This document shows, one piece after another, positions 1 through 7,084 of a stretch of DNA of 24,574 nt; positions within the stretch are counted from its first letter, which is position 1, and every line of letters begins with the position of its first letter. Source of the DNA: CAZFPT01 sp046541875 (GTDB taxonomy: Bacteria > Planctomycetota > Phycisphaerae > SM23-33). The DNA lies in NCBI GenBank assembly GCA_046541875.1, contig JBKHCL010000048.1:1-24574 (forward strand), in the 5' to 3' direction. A program made the position numbers and the translations under genes. Below the pieces are notes generated by a model. That model ran no database searches, was not told where the DNA came from, and saw only the letters and a program-made list of their open reading frames with translations.

Positions 1-602
1 GTCTGCTCGGCGAATGTCCTGCCGGTGAGGTGGTCGAAGAACTCCACTCGCACGGTGATCTTTTCGCCGGCAGGGGAGGTGTCGTTCGGCCAGGGACAAT
101 CGAAACGGAAGTGATACACGCCGAAGCCGCCGTACCAGTGATCGTTGATTTTTTCGGCAGCGAAGGTGTACTCGCCGAGCAGTGTGTTTTTCGGGTCGGT
201 CGCAAGGTCGAACAGTTGGACGGTCACGTCGCCGGCAGCCTTGATGGTACTGCCGTGTGAATCGGTCGGCTTGAGGTAGACGCGGATGGCATCGTGGCCG
301 GGCTTTTGGTCGAGGTCGACCCCGCCGGTGTTTCCCAGGGCGATGCGGTCGGTCGTGAAGAGGTGCTCGATCCGCTCGACCCCGAGGGCCTGCAGCGCGG
401 CGATTTGCGCGTTCCTGCGGCGCAGGGTCTTTTCGAGTTCCTGGACGCGCTTCTGCAACTCGGCGATGGTCTCCTCGCGCTGAATCGTCTGGCGGTTGGA
501 CTCGGTCAGCGCCTCGTGCATATTCTTCCCGTCACAGCCGACGTTCCCTGCGATCAGCAGGGCCCCGAGCATCAGGAGGATGACGGCCGATCGGGTGGTC
601 AT
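1..602 (-). CDS. Putative lipoprotein with coiled coil (partial, C-terminus beyond window)
   Basis: About 200 codons are visible before the gene runs off the left edge. The start is the ATG at 602-600, which overlaps the TGA of the upstream clpP gene (ATGA, 4 bp), so translation is probably coupled. The N-terminus has a short basic stretch, a hydrophobic segment (residues 6-19) and a cysteine in the context NVGC near residue 23. This resembles a lipobox, although Asn at -3 is atypical. A Gln/Glu/Arg-rich helix at about residues 28-66 should form a coiled coil. The rest contains beta-rich text ending in a region with Trp, Tyr and Phe around residues 155-175. I do not recognise the family. An envelope location is inferred; any link to ClpP function rests only on operon position. 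Confidence 0.75.
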   Translation of the reverse strand, partial: MTTRSAVILLMLGALLIAGNVGCDGKNMHEALTESNRQTIQREETIAELQKRVQELEKTLRRRNAQIAALQALGVERIEHLFTTDRIALGNTGGVDLDQKPGHDAIRVYLKPTDSHGSTIKAAGDVTVQLFDLATDPKNTLLGEYTFAAEKINDHWYGGFGVYHFRFDCPWPNDTSPAGEKITVRVEFFDHLTGRTFAEQ

Positions 603-1228
603 TCGCTGCTGTCGTCCTTGCCGACGGCGGGCATGTGCTGGAGGACCTGGTCCACGCAGCCGTACTCGACGGCCTCGTCTGCGTCGAGCCATTTGTCGCG
701 GTCGCAGTCGCGTTCGATCTGCTCGACGGACTGGTTCGTATGGCGCGCGAGAATCTCGTACAATCGCTGGCGCAGACGGAGGATTTCCTGGGCCTCGATG
801 TCCAGTTCGGTGGCGGTTCCGGTCAGCACACCGGAGATGAGCGGCTGATGGATCAGCACGCGGCTGTTGGGCAGGCAGTAGCGTTTTCCGGCCGTTCCGC
901 CCGCCAGCAGGACGGCCCCCATGGAGGCGGCGAGCCCGACGCAGTAGGCGGACACGTCAGGGCGGATGAACTGCATCGTATCGTAGATCGCCAGTCCCGC
1001 CGAGACGCTCCCGCCGGGGGAGTTGATGTACAGATGGATGTCGCCTTCGGGATCCTCGTTGGAGAGGAACAGCAACTGGGCGACGATGAGGTTGGCCATC
1101 TGGTCGGACACTTGCCCGGTGACGAAGACGATCCGGTCCCGCAACAGGCGGGAGAAGATGTCGTAGCTCCGCTCACCGCGGCCGGTTTTCTCGATGACGA
1201 TCGGTACCAGGGATTGATTCTCTACCAT
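599..1228 (-). CDS. clpP: ATP-dependent Clp protease proteolytic subunit (second ClpP)
   Basis: ClpP is the serine peptidase that forms two stacked heptameric rings and degrades proteins fed by Clp ATPases in the cytoplasm. This 209-residue protein has the full family pattern: YINSPGG at 67-73, the nucleophile Ser102 in GLAASMGAVLL, His127 in VLIHQP and Asp178 in the DRDKWL segment. The His-to-Asp spacing is two residues longer than in the E. coli enzyme. The length is normal for a ClpP with little or no propeptide. It lies 53 bp downstream of another clpP on the same strand and overlaps a lipoprotein gene by 4 bp. It differs clearly from its neighbour (AASM versus AASG around the serine; different N-terminus), so the two are old paralogs and not a recent duplication. 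Confidence 0.95.
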   Translation of the reverse strand: MVENQSLVPIVIEKTGRGERSYDIFSRLLRDRIVFVTGQVSDQMANLIVAQLLFLSNEDPEGDIHLYINSPGGSVSAGLAIYDTMQFIRPDVSAYCVGLAASMGAVLLAGGTAGKRYCLPNSRVLIHQPLISGVLTGTATELDIEAQEILRLRQRLYEILARHTNQSVEQIERDCDRDKWLDADEAVEYGCVDQVLQHMPAVGKDDSSE

Positions 1229-1281
1229 GTTCAGGCCCTTCGGGGTCCGTGGGTTTCGGGGTTACTCGCGACGGAGGCGGG

Positions 1282-1893
1282 TCAGCTCTTTTTCTTGCCG
1301 GATTCGTCCCGCGTGATGATCTCGTCGACGATGCCGTATTCCTTGGCTTCTTCGGGCATCATGTAGCGGTCGCGCTCGGTTTCCTCGGCAATCTTATCGA
1401 TGCTTCGCCCGGTCATCTCGGCCATGATCTCATTGAGCATCTTCTTGTTTCTCAGGATCTGCTCGGCCTGGATCTTGATGTCGGCGGCCTGCCCGGTTAC
1501 CCCGCCCCAGGGCTGGTGGATCATGACCTTGCTGTGGGGCAGGGCGTACCGCTTGCCCTTCGTGCCCGAGGCAAGAATGATGGCGGCTCCACTGGCGGCC
1601 TGGCCGACACAGTAGGTGGCCACGTCGCACTGGAGAAACTGCATCGTATCGTAGATCGCCAAGGTGTCGTCCACCGCGCCGCCGGGCGAGTTGATGTACA
1701 GACTCACCTCGCGATCGGGGCTCTTGGCGGCCAACTCCAGCAGACGCATGATCAGCCCGCCGGCCGACGAGGCGTTGATCTCGCCCCAGAGGAAGACGAT
1801 CCGCTCTTCGGCGAGCCGCTCCTCCAATGTCATCTCCCGCCGGGTCTGGTAGTCTCGATACGCACGCACGCCTATTCCTGACCGCTCTTGCAT
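1282..1893 (-). CDS. clpP: ATP-dependent Clp protease proteolytic subunit (first ClpP)
   Basis: A 203-residue ClpP paralog with an intact catalytic triad: Ser101 in GQAASGAAI, His126 in VMIHQP and Asp175 in TERDRYM. The YINSPGG strand is at 66-72. The N-terminus carries a short basic segment before the core and could include a small processed region. The start ATG at 1893 has an AGGAG about 9 nt upstream. The gene begins 52 bp after tig, with no terminator between them, and is followed by a second clpP, so tig-clpP-clpP should be one transcript. No clpX follows in this window, unlike the common tig-clpP-clpX order. Two adjacent ClpP genes could give mixed rings, as in mycobacteria and Listeria, or separate complexes; the sequence does not decide this. 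Confidence 0.95.
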   Translation of the reverse strand: MQERSGIGVRAYRDYQTRREMTLEERLAEERIVFLWGEINASSAGGLIMRLLELAAKSPDREVSLYINSPGGAVDDTLAIYDTMQFLQCDVATYCVGQAASGAAIILASGTKGKRYALPHSKVMIHQPWGGVTGQAADIKIQAEQILRNKKMLNEIMAEMTGRSIDKIAEETERDRYMMPEEAKEYGIVDEIITRDESGKKKS

Positions 1894-1945
1894 ATAACCT
1901 GCTCCTGGAAGAAATCCTCGCTGAGGTCTTGGGTACTCTATCGGC

Positions 1946-3427
1946 TTACTCGTCGGATTTCTTTTCGCTCGGGGCCTTCTTGGATTCCTTCGCCTTCTCC
2001 GAGGACTTCTTCTTGCTCTTTTTGGGGGCCTGCTCTTCGCCCTTGCCCTCGTCGGCGTCGGAGGCTTCCTCGGGGCTCACTTCCTTGACCTCGGCCTCGC
2101 CGAGAAGGGCATTGAGCACCTTCTCCTGAAGCAGCGAAACCTGCAGCTGCTCAAGCGTGCCGTCCTGGGCCAGCTCCTGCCGCAGACGTTCAGGACGATG
2201 ATTGTAGTACGACGCCATCTGGGCGATCCGCGAGTTCACCTCGGTCGGTGTGACCTCGATGTCCTTGTCCTCGGCAATCTGCTCGCAGATGAACTGCAGC
2301 TTCAGGTCGCGCTTGGCCTGTTCGGTGGCGGCCGCCTTCAGCTCGGCCATGTTCTCGTCGACCTTCTCGCGCGGGATGCCCATCTGAAGCATCTCCAGGT
2401 AGCGACGTTGGATGATCTGCGAAGCGTGACGATTGGCCACGCCTTCGGGCACGTCCAGTTCGGTATTCTCCAGCAGGAACTCTTCAATCTGCCGGCGCAT
2501 ACTCTGCTGGGCCTCGACTTCCATGCGCGATTGCAGCCGACCGCGGAGGTAGCTGCGCATCTCGCCGACCGAGTCGAACCCCCTCTGCTCGGCGATCTCG
2601 TCGCTCAGCTCGGGGACCTGGCGCTTGCGGACGCCGGAGACGACGATCTCGATGGTCATTTCCTTGCCCTGCCACTCCTCATTCGGGTGGGACTCGGGCA
2701 CGGTAACCTTGAGGGTCACGTTATCGCCGGGCTTGGCACCGGTGAGTTCTTTGCCGAGGTCCACCAGGGGGATGCCCTCGATCTGCCCCGGGGCGGCCCG
2801 CAGTTGCAGGCCCGGCCGCTTGACGGGCTCATCGAGTCCCTCAGCGCTAAGCGTGGCCGAGGCGGTCACCATGTCGCCTTCTTCGACGGGTTCATCGGAC
2901 TCTTCGTACTTCGCCATCGACTCGAGCATCTGGTTGACGTACTCGTCCACCTCTTCGTCGCCGGCTTCGGTGACGACGCGCTCGACTTTCAGCTCGCTCG
3001 AGTCGGGCACGTCGAAGGCCGGGATGACCTCGATCTCGAAGCTGATTTCCATATCGCCGGATTCGGGCACTTCGATCTCGTCGAGATCCAGGTCAGGCTC
3101 GCCGACGGTGTTGAGTTCGACCTTCTCCAGAGCGTCGCCGATCGATTCGCCGATCAGCGCGTTGCGGACGTCCTGGGAGACTTCCTTGCCGAACCGCTTT
3201 TCCAGCAGTCGTCGCGGTGCCCGACCGACGCGGAACCCCGGGACCTGCGCCTGCTCGCGCAGCTCGCCGAACATGTCGTCATACTGGGCGTCGATCCGCT
3301 CGCGGGGAATGGTGATGGTGATTTTCTTCTTGAGCGTGCCGGCGTCTTCGACGTCGACGGTATTCTCGGGAAGGTTGTCGGTCTGCTCGTCTTCGTTGGG
3401 GGTGAGGTCCTGCGTCTCGTCGGCCAT
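1946..3427 (-). CDS. tig: Trigger factor (ribosome-associated chaperone / prolyl isomerase)
   Basis: Trigger factor binds near the ribosome exit tunnel and shields nascent chains. The protein is 493 residues, longer than the roughly 430 of E. coli. An acidic N-terminal extension of about 20 residues precedes the ribosome-binding domain, whose signature GFRVGRAP is at 64-71 (GFRKGKVP in E. coli). An FKBP-type isomerase domain follows (about 175-265, starting near EEGDMVTASA). The helical C-terminal domain ends at about residue 445. The last 45 or so residues are a Lys/Glu/Ser-rich low-complexity tail. It is the first gene of the minus-strand operon with two clpP genes, linking folding to degradation. 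The ATG at 3427 has its best Shine-Dalgarno (AGGAG) about 12 nt upstream, inside a possible hairpin listed separately. Confidence 0.95.
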   Translation of the reverse strand: MADETQDLTPNEDEQTDNLPENTVDVEDAGTLKKKITITIPRERIDAQYDDMFGELREQAQVPGFRVGRAPRRLLEKRFGKEVSQDVRNALIGESIGDALEKVELNTVGEPDLDLDEIEVPESGDMEISFEIEVIPAFDVPDSSELKVERVVTEAGDEEVDEYVNQMLESMAKYEESDEPVEEGDMVTASATLSAEGLDEPVKRPGLQLRAAPGQIEGIPLVDLGKELTGAKPGDNVTLKVTVPESHPNEEWQGKEMTIEIVVSGVRKRQVPELSDEIAEQRGFDSVGEMRSYLRGRLQSRMEVEAQQSMRRQIEEFLLENTELDVPEGVANRHASQIIQRRYLEMLQMGIPREKVDENMAELKAAATEQAKRDLKLQFICEQIAEDKDIEVTPTEVNSRIAQMASYYNHRPERLRQELAQDGTLEQLQVSLLQEKVLNALLGEAEVKEVSPEEASDADEGKGEEQAPKKSKKKSSEKAKESKKAPSEKKSDE

Positions 3428-3441
3428 GGTGGGTTGTGGCT

Positions 3442-3492
3442 CCTGCTGGGTCCCCGCGACCAGGTCGGCCTACACAGCCAACCCCCAGCAGG
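3442..3492 (-). promoter_or_regulatory. Leader hairpin pairing the tig Shine-Dalgarno region
   Basis: On the minus strand, CCTGCTGGG (3492-3484) is the exact complement of CCCAGCAGG (3450-3442). The second arm overlaps most of the only good Shine-Dalgarno of tig (AGGAG, about 12 nt before the ATG). A nested 7-bp stem with one G-U pair (GGTTGGC with GCCGACC) can form inside the loop. If it forms in the mRNA, ribosome access would be reduced. A temperature- or factor-sensitive switch is an inference. Confidence 0.45.
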
Positions 3493-3629
3493 GACAGTTC
3501 GATCCGCCCGTGCTCTCTATCGGCACGGCCTTGGTGGAAACGCCAAAGTCTAGAGAAACGCATCGGCTCCGTCAATGCCCGCGCGTGAGGAAATGTCACG
3601 GCGGCGACGGGGGCACGTTCTCCGCAAAC

Positions 3630-3635
3630 ATTATA
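3630..3635 (-). promoter_or_regulatory. Possible -10 element for the tig operon
   Basis: A perfect TATAAT reads on the minus strand about 200 nt before tig. No recognisable -35 hexamer lies 16-18 bp upstream. If used, it gives a leader of roughly 195 nt containing the hairpin at 3442-3492. Confidence 0.35.
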
Positions 3636-3719
3636 GACGCCCGACTCGGCGACCGGCGGGGCTCGGATGGTGAACCGGTCGCGCGACGGGGATCGCTTTT
3701 GCCGGTGGCCGCCAAACCG

Positions 3720-3748
3720 TTGGACATCGGAGGCGTTTGCTCTATAAT
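3720..3748 (+). promoter_or_regulatory. Sigma-70-type promoter for the YkgJ-hisS operon
   Basis: TTGGAC (3720-3725), a 17-bp spacer and TATAAT (3743-3748) make a near-consensus promoter. Transcription should start near 3755, leaving a leader of about 40 nt before the ATG at 3794. This also argues against the upstream in-frame TTG at 3737, which lies inside the promoter. Confidence 0.75.
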
Positions 3749-3793
3749 CCCGGTTTCGCCCCGGGCCCGTATGCCCGGATGCAAGGACACGCC

Positions 3794-4345
3794 ATGACGA
3801 TTGACCAATGCAGCCAATGCGACGGGAAGTGCTGTAAGTACTTCTGCCTGGAGATCGACGAGCCCGACACCTACGAGGAGTTCGAGGATGTCCGGTGGTA
3901 TCTCTGCCACGGGGATGTCTCGGTCCACATCGACGAGGACGGCGACTGGTATCTTTCGGTCATGAACGCCTGCCGCTTCCTGGACGATGCCAACCGCTGC
4001 ACGATCTATGAAGATCGCCCCCTGATCTGCCGCACCTACTCCCAGGACGGCTGCGATTTCACGCAGGGCGACTATCAGTACCAGCAACTCTTCCACACGC
4101 CCGAGGAACTGGACGCCTACGCCGAGAAGACCCTCGGCAAGCTGGCGTATCGCTCGGCGAAGAAGAAGGCCCGCCGCAAGCTGGAGAAGAAGGCCGAGAA
4201 AGAAGCCCGCAAGCGGGAGAAGAAACGCGCCAAGGACCGGAAAAAGGCCCAAGCCGAGGGCATCGCGAAAAAGGGCGACAAGAGCGGAACGAAGAAGGCC
4301 AAAGGCGGCAAGGGCAAATCCAAACACAAGCGCAAGAAGAAGTAA
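3794..4345 (+). CDS. YkgJ/UPF0153-type cysteine-cluster protein with basic tail
   Basis: A 183-residue protein with ten cysteines in its first 90 residues. The pattern CxxCxxxCC (Cys6, 9, 13, 14) followed by Cys18, 38, 60, 69, 79 and 87, and the phrase YEDRPLICRTY (72-82), match the YkgJ (UPF0153) family, thought to bind Zn or Fe-S; its biochemical role is not settled. From about residue 120 to the end the protein is almost only Lys, Arg, Ala and Glu, which would give a long basic helix able to contact RNA or the ribosome (inference). The ATG at 3794 was chosen over the upstream TTG because AAGGA sits 6 nt before it and the promoter lies between the two. It precedes hisS by 70 bp, probably in the same transcript. 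Confidence 0.88.
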   Translation: MTIDQCSQCDGKCCKYFCLEIDEPDTYEEFEDVRWYLCHGDVSVHIDEDGDWYLSVMNACRFLDDANRCTIYEDRPLICRTYSQDGCDFTQGDYQYQQLFHTPEELDAYAEKTLGKLAYRSAKKKARRKLEKKAEKEARKREKKRAKDRKKAQAEGIAKKGDKSGTKKAKGGKGKSKHKRKKK

Positions 4346-4415
4346 CGAACCCGCGGCAAGGGGGGTATCGGCACGATGCCCGGCCCCCGGACCACGCAGA
4401 CGAGGCGACAGTGAC

Positions 4416-5774
4416 ATGAAGTTTCAGGCAGTGAAGGGCACGCGCGATTTCTACCCCGAGCAGATGCGTCTGCGGAGCTACATCGTGGACACCTGGCGGC
4501 GGGTGTCGCTGCGCAACGGTTTCGAGGAATACGACTCGCCGATCTTCGAGTATCTCGACCTGTTCACGATCAAGAGCGGCGATGAGATCGCCGAGCAACT
4601 GTTCAACTTCACCGACCGCGGCGACCGCCATCTCGCAATCCGTCCGGAGATCACCCCGTCGCTGGCGCGGATGGTCAACGCGAAGATCAGCACGCTGCCT
4701 CGTCCGATCAAATGGTTCTCCGTTCCTCGTCTCTGCCGGGCTGAGCGTCCTCAGAAGGGTCGGCTGCGGGAGTTCTTTCAGTGGAACATCGACATTATCG
4801 GCGCCGATGATGTGCTCGCCGACGCCGAGTGCATTTACGTAGCCATCGACCTGCTCCGCGAGCTGGGGCTCACCCCCGCAGACGTGACCGTCCGCATCGG
4901 GTCGCGTCCTCTGGCGGTGTCCGCCATCACCTCGGCCGGCGTAGCGGCCGACAGGGTCGAGGAGATTCTCCCCGTGCTGGACAAACGCGCCAAGCTGCCC
5001 GAGGAGAAGTTCACCGCCCTCTGCGAGGAAAAGGGCCTCACGCCCGAACAGATCGACGCGATCTGCGCGTTCCAGGACGCCGACAGCGTCGAGGCGGTCC
5101 GATCGGCACTGGGCGACAGCGACGACGAAACCATCACCGCGGCGTTGGACGATCTCGGACAGTTGCTGGACCATCTCGATGCGATGGGCGTGCGCGATTT
5201 CTGCCGGCTGGACATGCACATTGTTCGCGGGCTGGCGTACTACACGGGCATCGTCTACGAGGTTTTCGACGCTGCCGACAGCCTTCGCGCGGTGGCCGGC
5301 GGCGGGCGGTACGATAATCTGCTGCAGGTTCTCGGCGGGCCCAAGGTCGGCGCCACCGGGTTTGGCATGGGCGACGTGGTGCTGGGAATCCTGCTGGACG
5401 AGAAGAACAAGGTGCCCTCGCTGGATCAGGCGATCGACTTCTTCGTGATCGATGACGAAGACGACTGCCTCGATCCGGTCCTGCGCGTGGTGGCCGGTCT
5501 GCGACGTCTCGGCTGGCAGGCCGCCTACAGCTTCAAACGCCAGAAAACGCCCAAGCAGCTCAAGGAAGCCCTGCGATCCGGCGCGGCGGCGGCCGTCTTC
5601 GTCTCCCGCGACCAGAGCGGATTGGCCGGCTACCGTCTGCGACTCAAGAACCTCCGAACCGGAAAGCAGCACAACAACAACTTCCTCGTTCGCGAATTCC
5701 TCGAACGCCCGGAACTGAGCACCGTGCGCGACATCGACACGCTTCTGGAGCGGTTCGGACTCGACGGAGAATGA
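4416..5774 (+). CDS. hisS: Histidine--tRNA ligase
   Basis: A class II aminoacyl-tRNA synthetase that charges tRNA-His. At 452 residues it has a normal length. Features: the N-terminal KGTRDFYP (7-14), motif 2 around RLCRAERPQKGRLREFFQ (105-122), the HisA-type motif RGLAYYTG (271-278), AGGGRYDNL (294-302), a motif 3-like glycine run GFGMGD (315-320), and a C-terminal anticodon-binding domain (about 340-430). Two positions depart from the E. coli pattern: RGLDYYT is RGLAYYT (Ala274), and the Arg of GLERL in motif 3 is replaced, the text being GDVVL. I believe related planctomycete enzymes share this form, so the gene is judged functional. It sits between a YkgJ-like gene and a HYExAFE gene, which overlaps its stop by 4 bp. 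Confidence 0.95.
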   Translation: MKFQAVKGTRDFYPEQMRLRSYIVDTWRRVSLRNGFEEYDSPIFEYLDLFTIKSGDEIAEQLFNFTDRGDRHLAIRPEITPSLARMVNAKISTLPRPIKWFSVPRLCRAERPQKGRLREFFQWNIDIIGADDVLADAECIYVAIDLLRELGLTPADVTVRIGSRPLAVSAITSAGVAADRVEEILPVLDKRAKLPEEKFTALCEEKGLTPEQIDAICAFQDADSVEAVRSALGDSDDETITAALDDLGQLLDHLDAMGVRDFCRLDMHIVRGLAYYTGIVYEVFDAADSLRAVAGGGRYDNLLQVLGGPKVGATGFGMGDVVLGILLDEKNKVPSLDQAIDFFVIDDEDDCLDPVLRVVAGLRRLGWQAAYSFKRQKTPKQLKEALRSGAAAAVFVSRDQSGLAGYRLRLKNLRTGKQHNNNFLVREFLERPELSTVRDIDTLLERFGLDGE

Positions 5775-6313
5775 CCGCGACCCGGCAGGGGGCCATGACC
5801 AGGCGAGCCCAACATTACGAGCAGGCGTTCGACGACTATCTCCGGTCGCGAGGCTGGCCGTTCGTTCCGGTCGACCAGGCCAAACGCTCGCTGCTGGCGG
5901 AGGCGACCATCAAAAGCTTCGATTTCATCGTCTACTCCGAGACCGGCCCGAACCTCATCGTCGACGTCAAGGGCCGAAAGTTCCCCGACTCCTCACCGGG
6001 TGCGTCGCGCGGAACGCGGGCCTGGGAGAACTGGATCACCCGCGACGACGTCGAAGGCCTGCGGCAGTGGCAGGGGGTCTTCGGCGTGGAGTTCATATCG
6101 GTGCTGGTGTTCGCCTATTGGCTGCAGGGCCCTCCCGCACGGGCACCCTTCGAGGACGTCCACTGGATGGAGGGGCGACATTACGCGTTCGTAGCCCTTC
6201 CGCTGGAGGACTACGTCTCGTTGGCAACGCCGCGCAGCGCGAAATGGCAAACCCTCTCCGCCGCGGCCAGGCCCTTCTCCCGGGCCGTGGTGCCCATCGA
6301 AGACATGCTGTAA
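5771..6313 (+). CDS. HYExAFE-type protein, PD-(D/E)XK nuclease-like
   Basis: A 180-residue protein with the segment HYEQAFDDYL at 15-24, matching the HYExAFE family name that I recall from planctomycete annotations. Residues 47-70 read as a PD-(D/E)XK-like core: a strand with Asp51 (SFDFIV), a turn, then LIVDVKGRK with Asp65 and Lys67. The glutamate of HYE could be the helix-1 acid. This is the classic layout of restriction-endonuclease-fold enzymes, but DNA cleavage is not shown. The ATG at 5771 overlaps the hisS stop (ATGA), implying coupling; an alternative ATG at 5795 has an AGGGGG only 2 nt upstream. No membrane segments are seen. Its place directly after hisS suggests co-expression with translation genes and not with a mobile element. 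Confidence 0.8.
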   Translation: MTATRQGAMTRRAQHYEQAFDDYLRSRGWPFVPVDQAKRSLLAEATIKSFDFIVYSETGPNLIVDVKGRKFPDSSPGASRGTRAWENWITRDDVEGLRQWQGVFGVEFISVLVFAYWLQGPPARAPFEDVHWMEGRHYAFVALPLEDYVSLATPRSAKWQTLSAAARPFSRAVVPIEDML

Positions 6314-6409
6314 CTCATCGCGCGGCAAAGTTTTTTTCACCCATCTGCCCTAACCACCGCTCCGATGGTGTGTCTGCCATCACGCAGCCGCAATGACGCC
6401 GGTGGATGG

Positions 6410-6439
6410 TTGCACGTAGCCAACGCACTTGGGTATAAT
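6410..6439 (+). promoter_or_regulatory. Promoter of the small membrane protein operon
   Basis: TTGCAC (6410-6415), an 18-bp spacer and a perfect TATAAT (6434-6439). The expected start point, about 7 nt after the -10, coincides with the ATG at 6447, predicting a leaderless mRNA. Confidence 0.65.
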
Positions 6440-6446
6440 CCCCGAC

Positions 6447-6671
6447 ATGAAACAACTTGCCGACAATACGCGGACGTTCGCGACGGTTCTGGGTGTGCTG
6501 GCGGTGTTGACAACCGCCCGGCTGGCCGGTGCCGCCGACGGCTTCGAGGACCAGGCGCCGTACCTGACCGACCCGTTTGCACGCTGGCATGCGGTGGGTA
6601 TGACGTTCCTGTTCGCCGCACTGGTCGCCGCCTGCGGGTTCAAAGACTCCAAACGCACCCGCCTGGACTGA
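6447..6671 (+). CDS. Small membrane protein, probably leaderless
   Basis: A 74-residue unknown protein. Residues 11-31 form a hydrophobic stretch ending in ARLAGAADG, which could be a cleaved signal peptide or a membrane anchor. A second hydrophobic segment (about 53-70, WHAVGMTFLFAALVAACGF) should cross the membrane, followed by a basic tail KDSKRTR. The ATG at 6447 lies 7 nt after a perfect TATAAT, with no room for a Shine-Dalgarno, so the transcript is likely leaderless. An upstream in-frame TTG (6429) falls inside the promoter and is rejected. It may share its transcript with the exported small proteins that begin 102 bp later, since I find no better promoter for them. The family is not recognised. 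Confidence 0.65.
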   Translation: MKQLADNTRTFATVLGVLAVLTTARLAGAADGFEDQAPYLTDPFARWHAVGMTFLFAALVAACGFKDSKRTRLD

Positions 6672-6704
6672 CGCGCGGACCTGACAGAATCATTCGCCCC
6701 GCCG

Positions 6705-6734
6705 CGAGACGTTGATCGACGTAGACACGTCTCG
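6705..6734. repeat. 7-bp inverted repeat between small-protein genes
   Basis: CGAGACG (6705-6711) and CGTCTCG (6728-6734) are exact complements separated by 16 bp. No T-run follows, so it is not a typical intrinsic terminator. An operator or mRNA hairpin between 6447-6671 and the gene at 6774 is possible. Confidence 0.4.
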
Positions 6735-6773
6735 CCCCGACGGGCTCAGATGCACTAAGGTAGGAGACACAGG

Positions 6774-7064
6774 ATGAAAAACGCGGTAATCGTCGCACTC
6801 GTGTGCGTCAACCTCCTGATCCTCGTCGCCCTGGTCGTGGGAACCGGGTCCGTGCCCCAGGCCAAGGCGCAGGGATTCGTCGGGCAAGACTACATGGTCA
6901 TGGCCGCCAAGATCGACAAGACCGAGGACGTCATCTTCGTGACCGACCTGGCCAAGAGCAGGATGCTCGCCTTCCAGTTCGACCAGCGCAAGAAACAACT
7001 CGTCCCGTATCGCGGAGCGAGGCTGCTGCGCGACTTCGGACGTCAGGCACAGGCCAGGAACTAG
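6774..7064 (+). CDS. Small exported protein, type A (first copy)
   Basis: A 96-residue protein with a signal peptide: MKNAVIVAL, a hydrophobic core to about residue 23, then a likely signal peptidase site after QAKA (about residue 32). The mature part of about 64 residues contains the core IFVTDLAKSRMLAF (54-67), a short beta-hairpin-like pattern shared with three neighbours. A TAGGAG 7 nt before the ATG supports the start. The type B gene follows after 20 bp, so A and B are cotranscribed. Roughly a third of positions match the type A copy at 7623, including the mature N-terminus QGFV. The function is unknown; the motif resembles one blade-like repeat of a beta-propeller surface protein, but a single unit cannot make a propeller. 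Confidence 0.75.
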   Translation: MKNAVIVALVCVNLLILVALVVGTGSVPQAKAQGFVGQDYMVMAAKIDKTEDVIFVTDLAKSRMLAFQFDQRKKQLVPYRGARLLRDFGRQAQARN

Positions 7065-7084
7065 CCCATCGAGGGAGATACGCC

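Noticed and set aside
2198..3553. Open frame of 451 codons on the plus strand across tig
   Set aside because: Antisense shadow of trigger factor; no family text, repetitive Leu/Asp/His composition.
4059..5672. Open frame of 537 codons on the minus strand across hisS
   Set aside because: It is fully antisense to hisS and the YkgJ-like gene, both clearly recognisable. Long antisense frames are expected in GC-rich coding DNA.
6331..6337. T7 run after the HYExAFE gene as a terminator
   Set aside because: No stable hairpin precedes the T-run.
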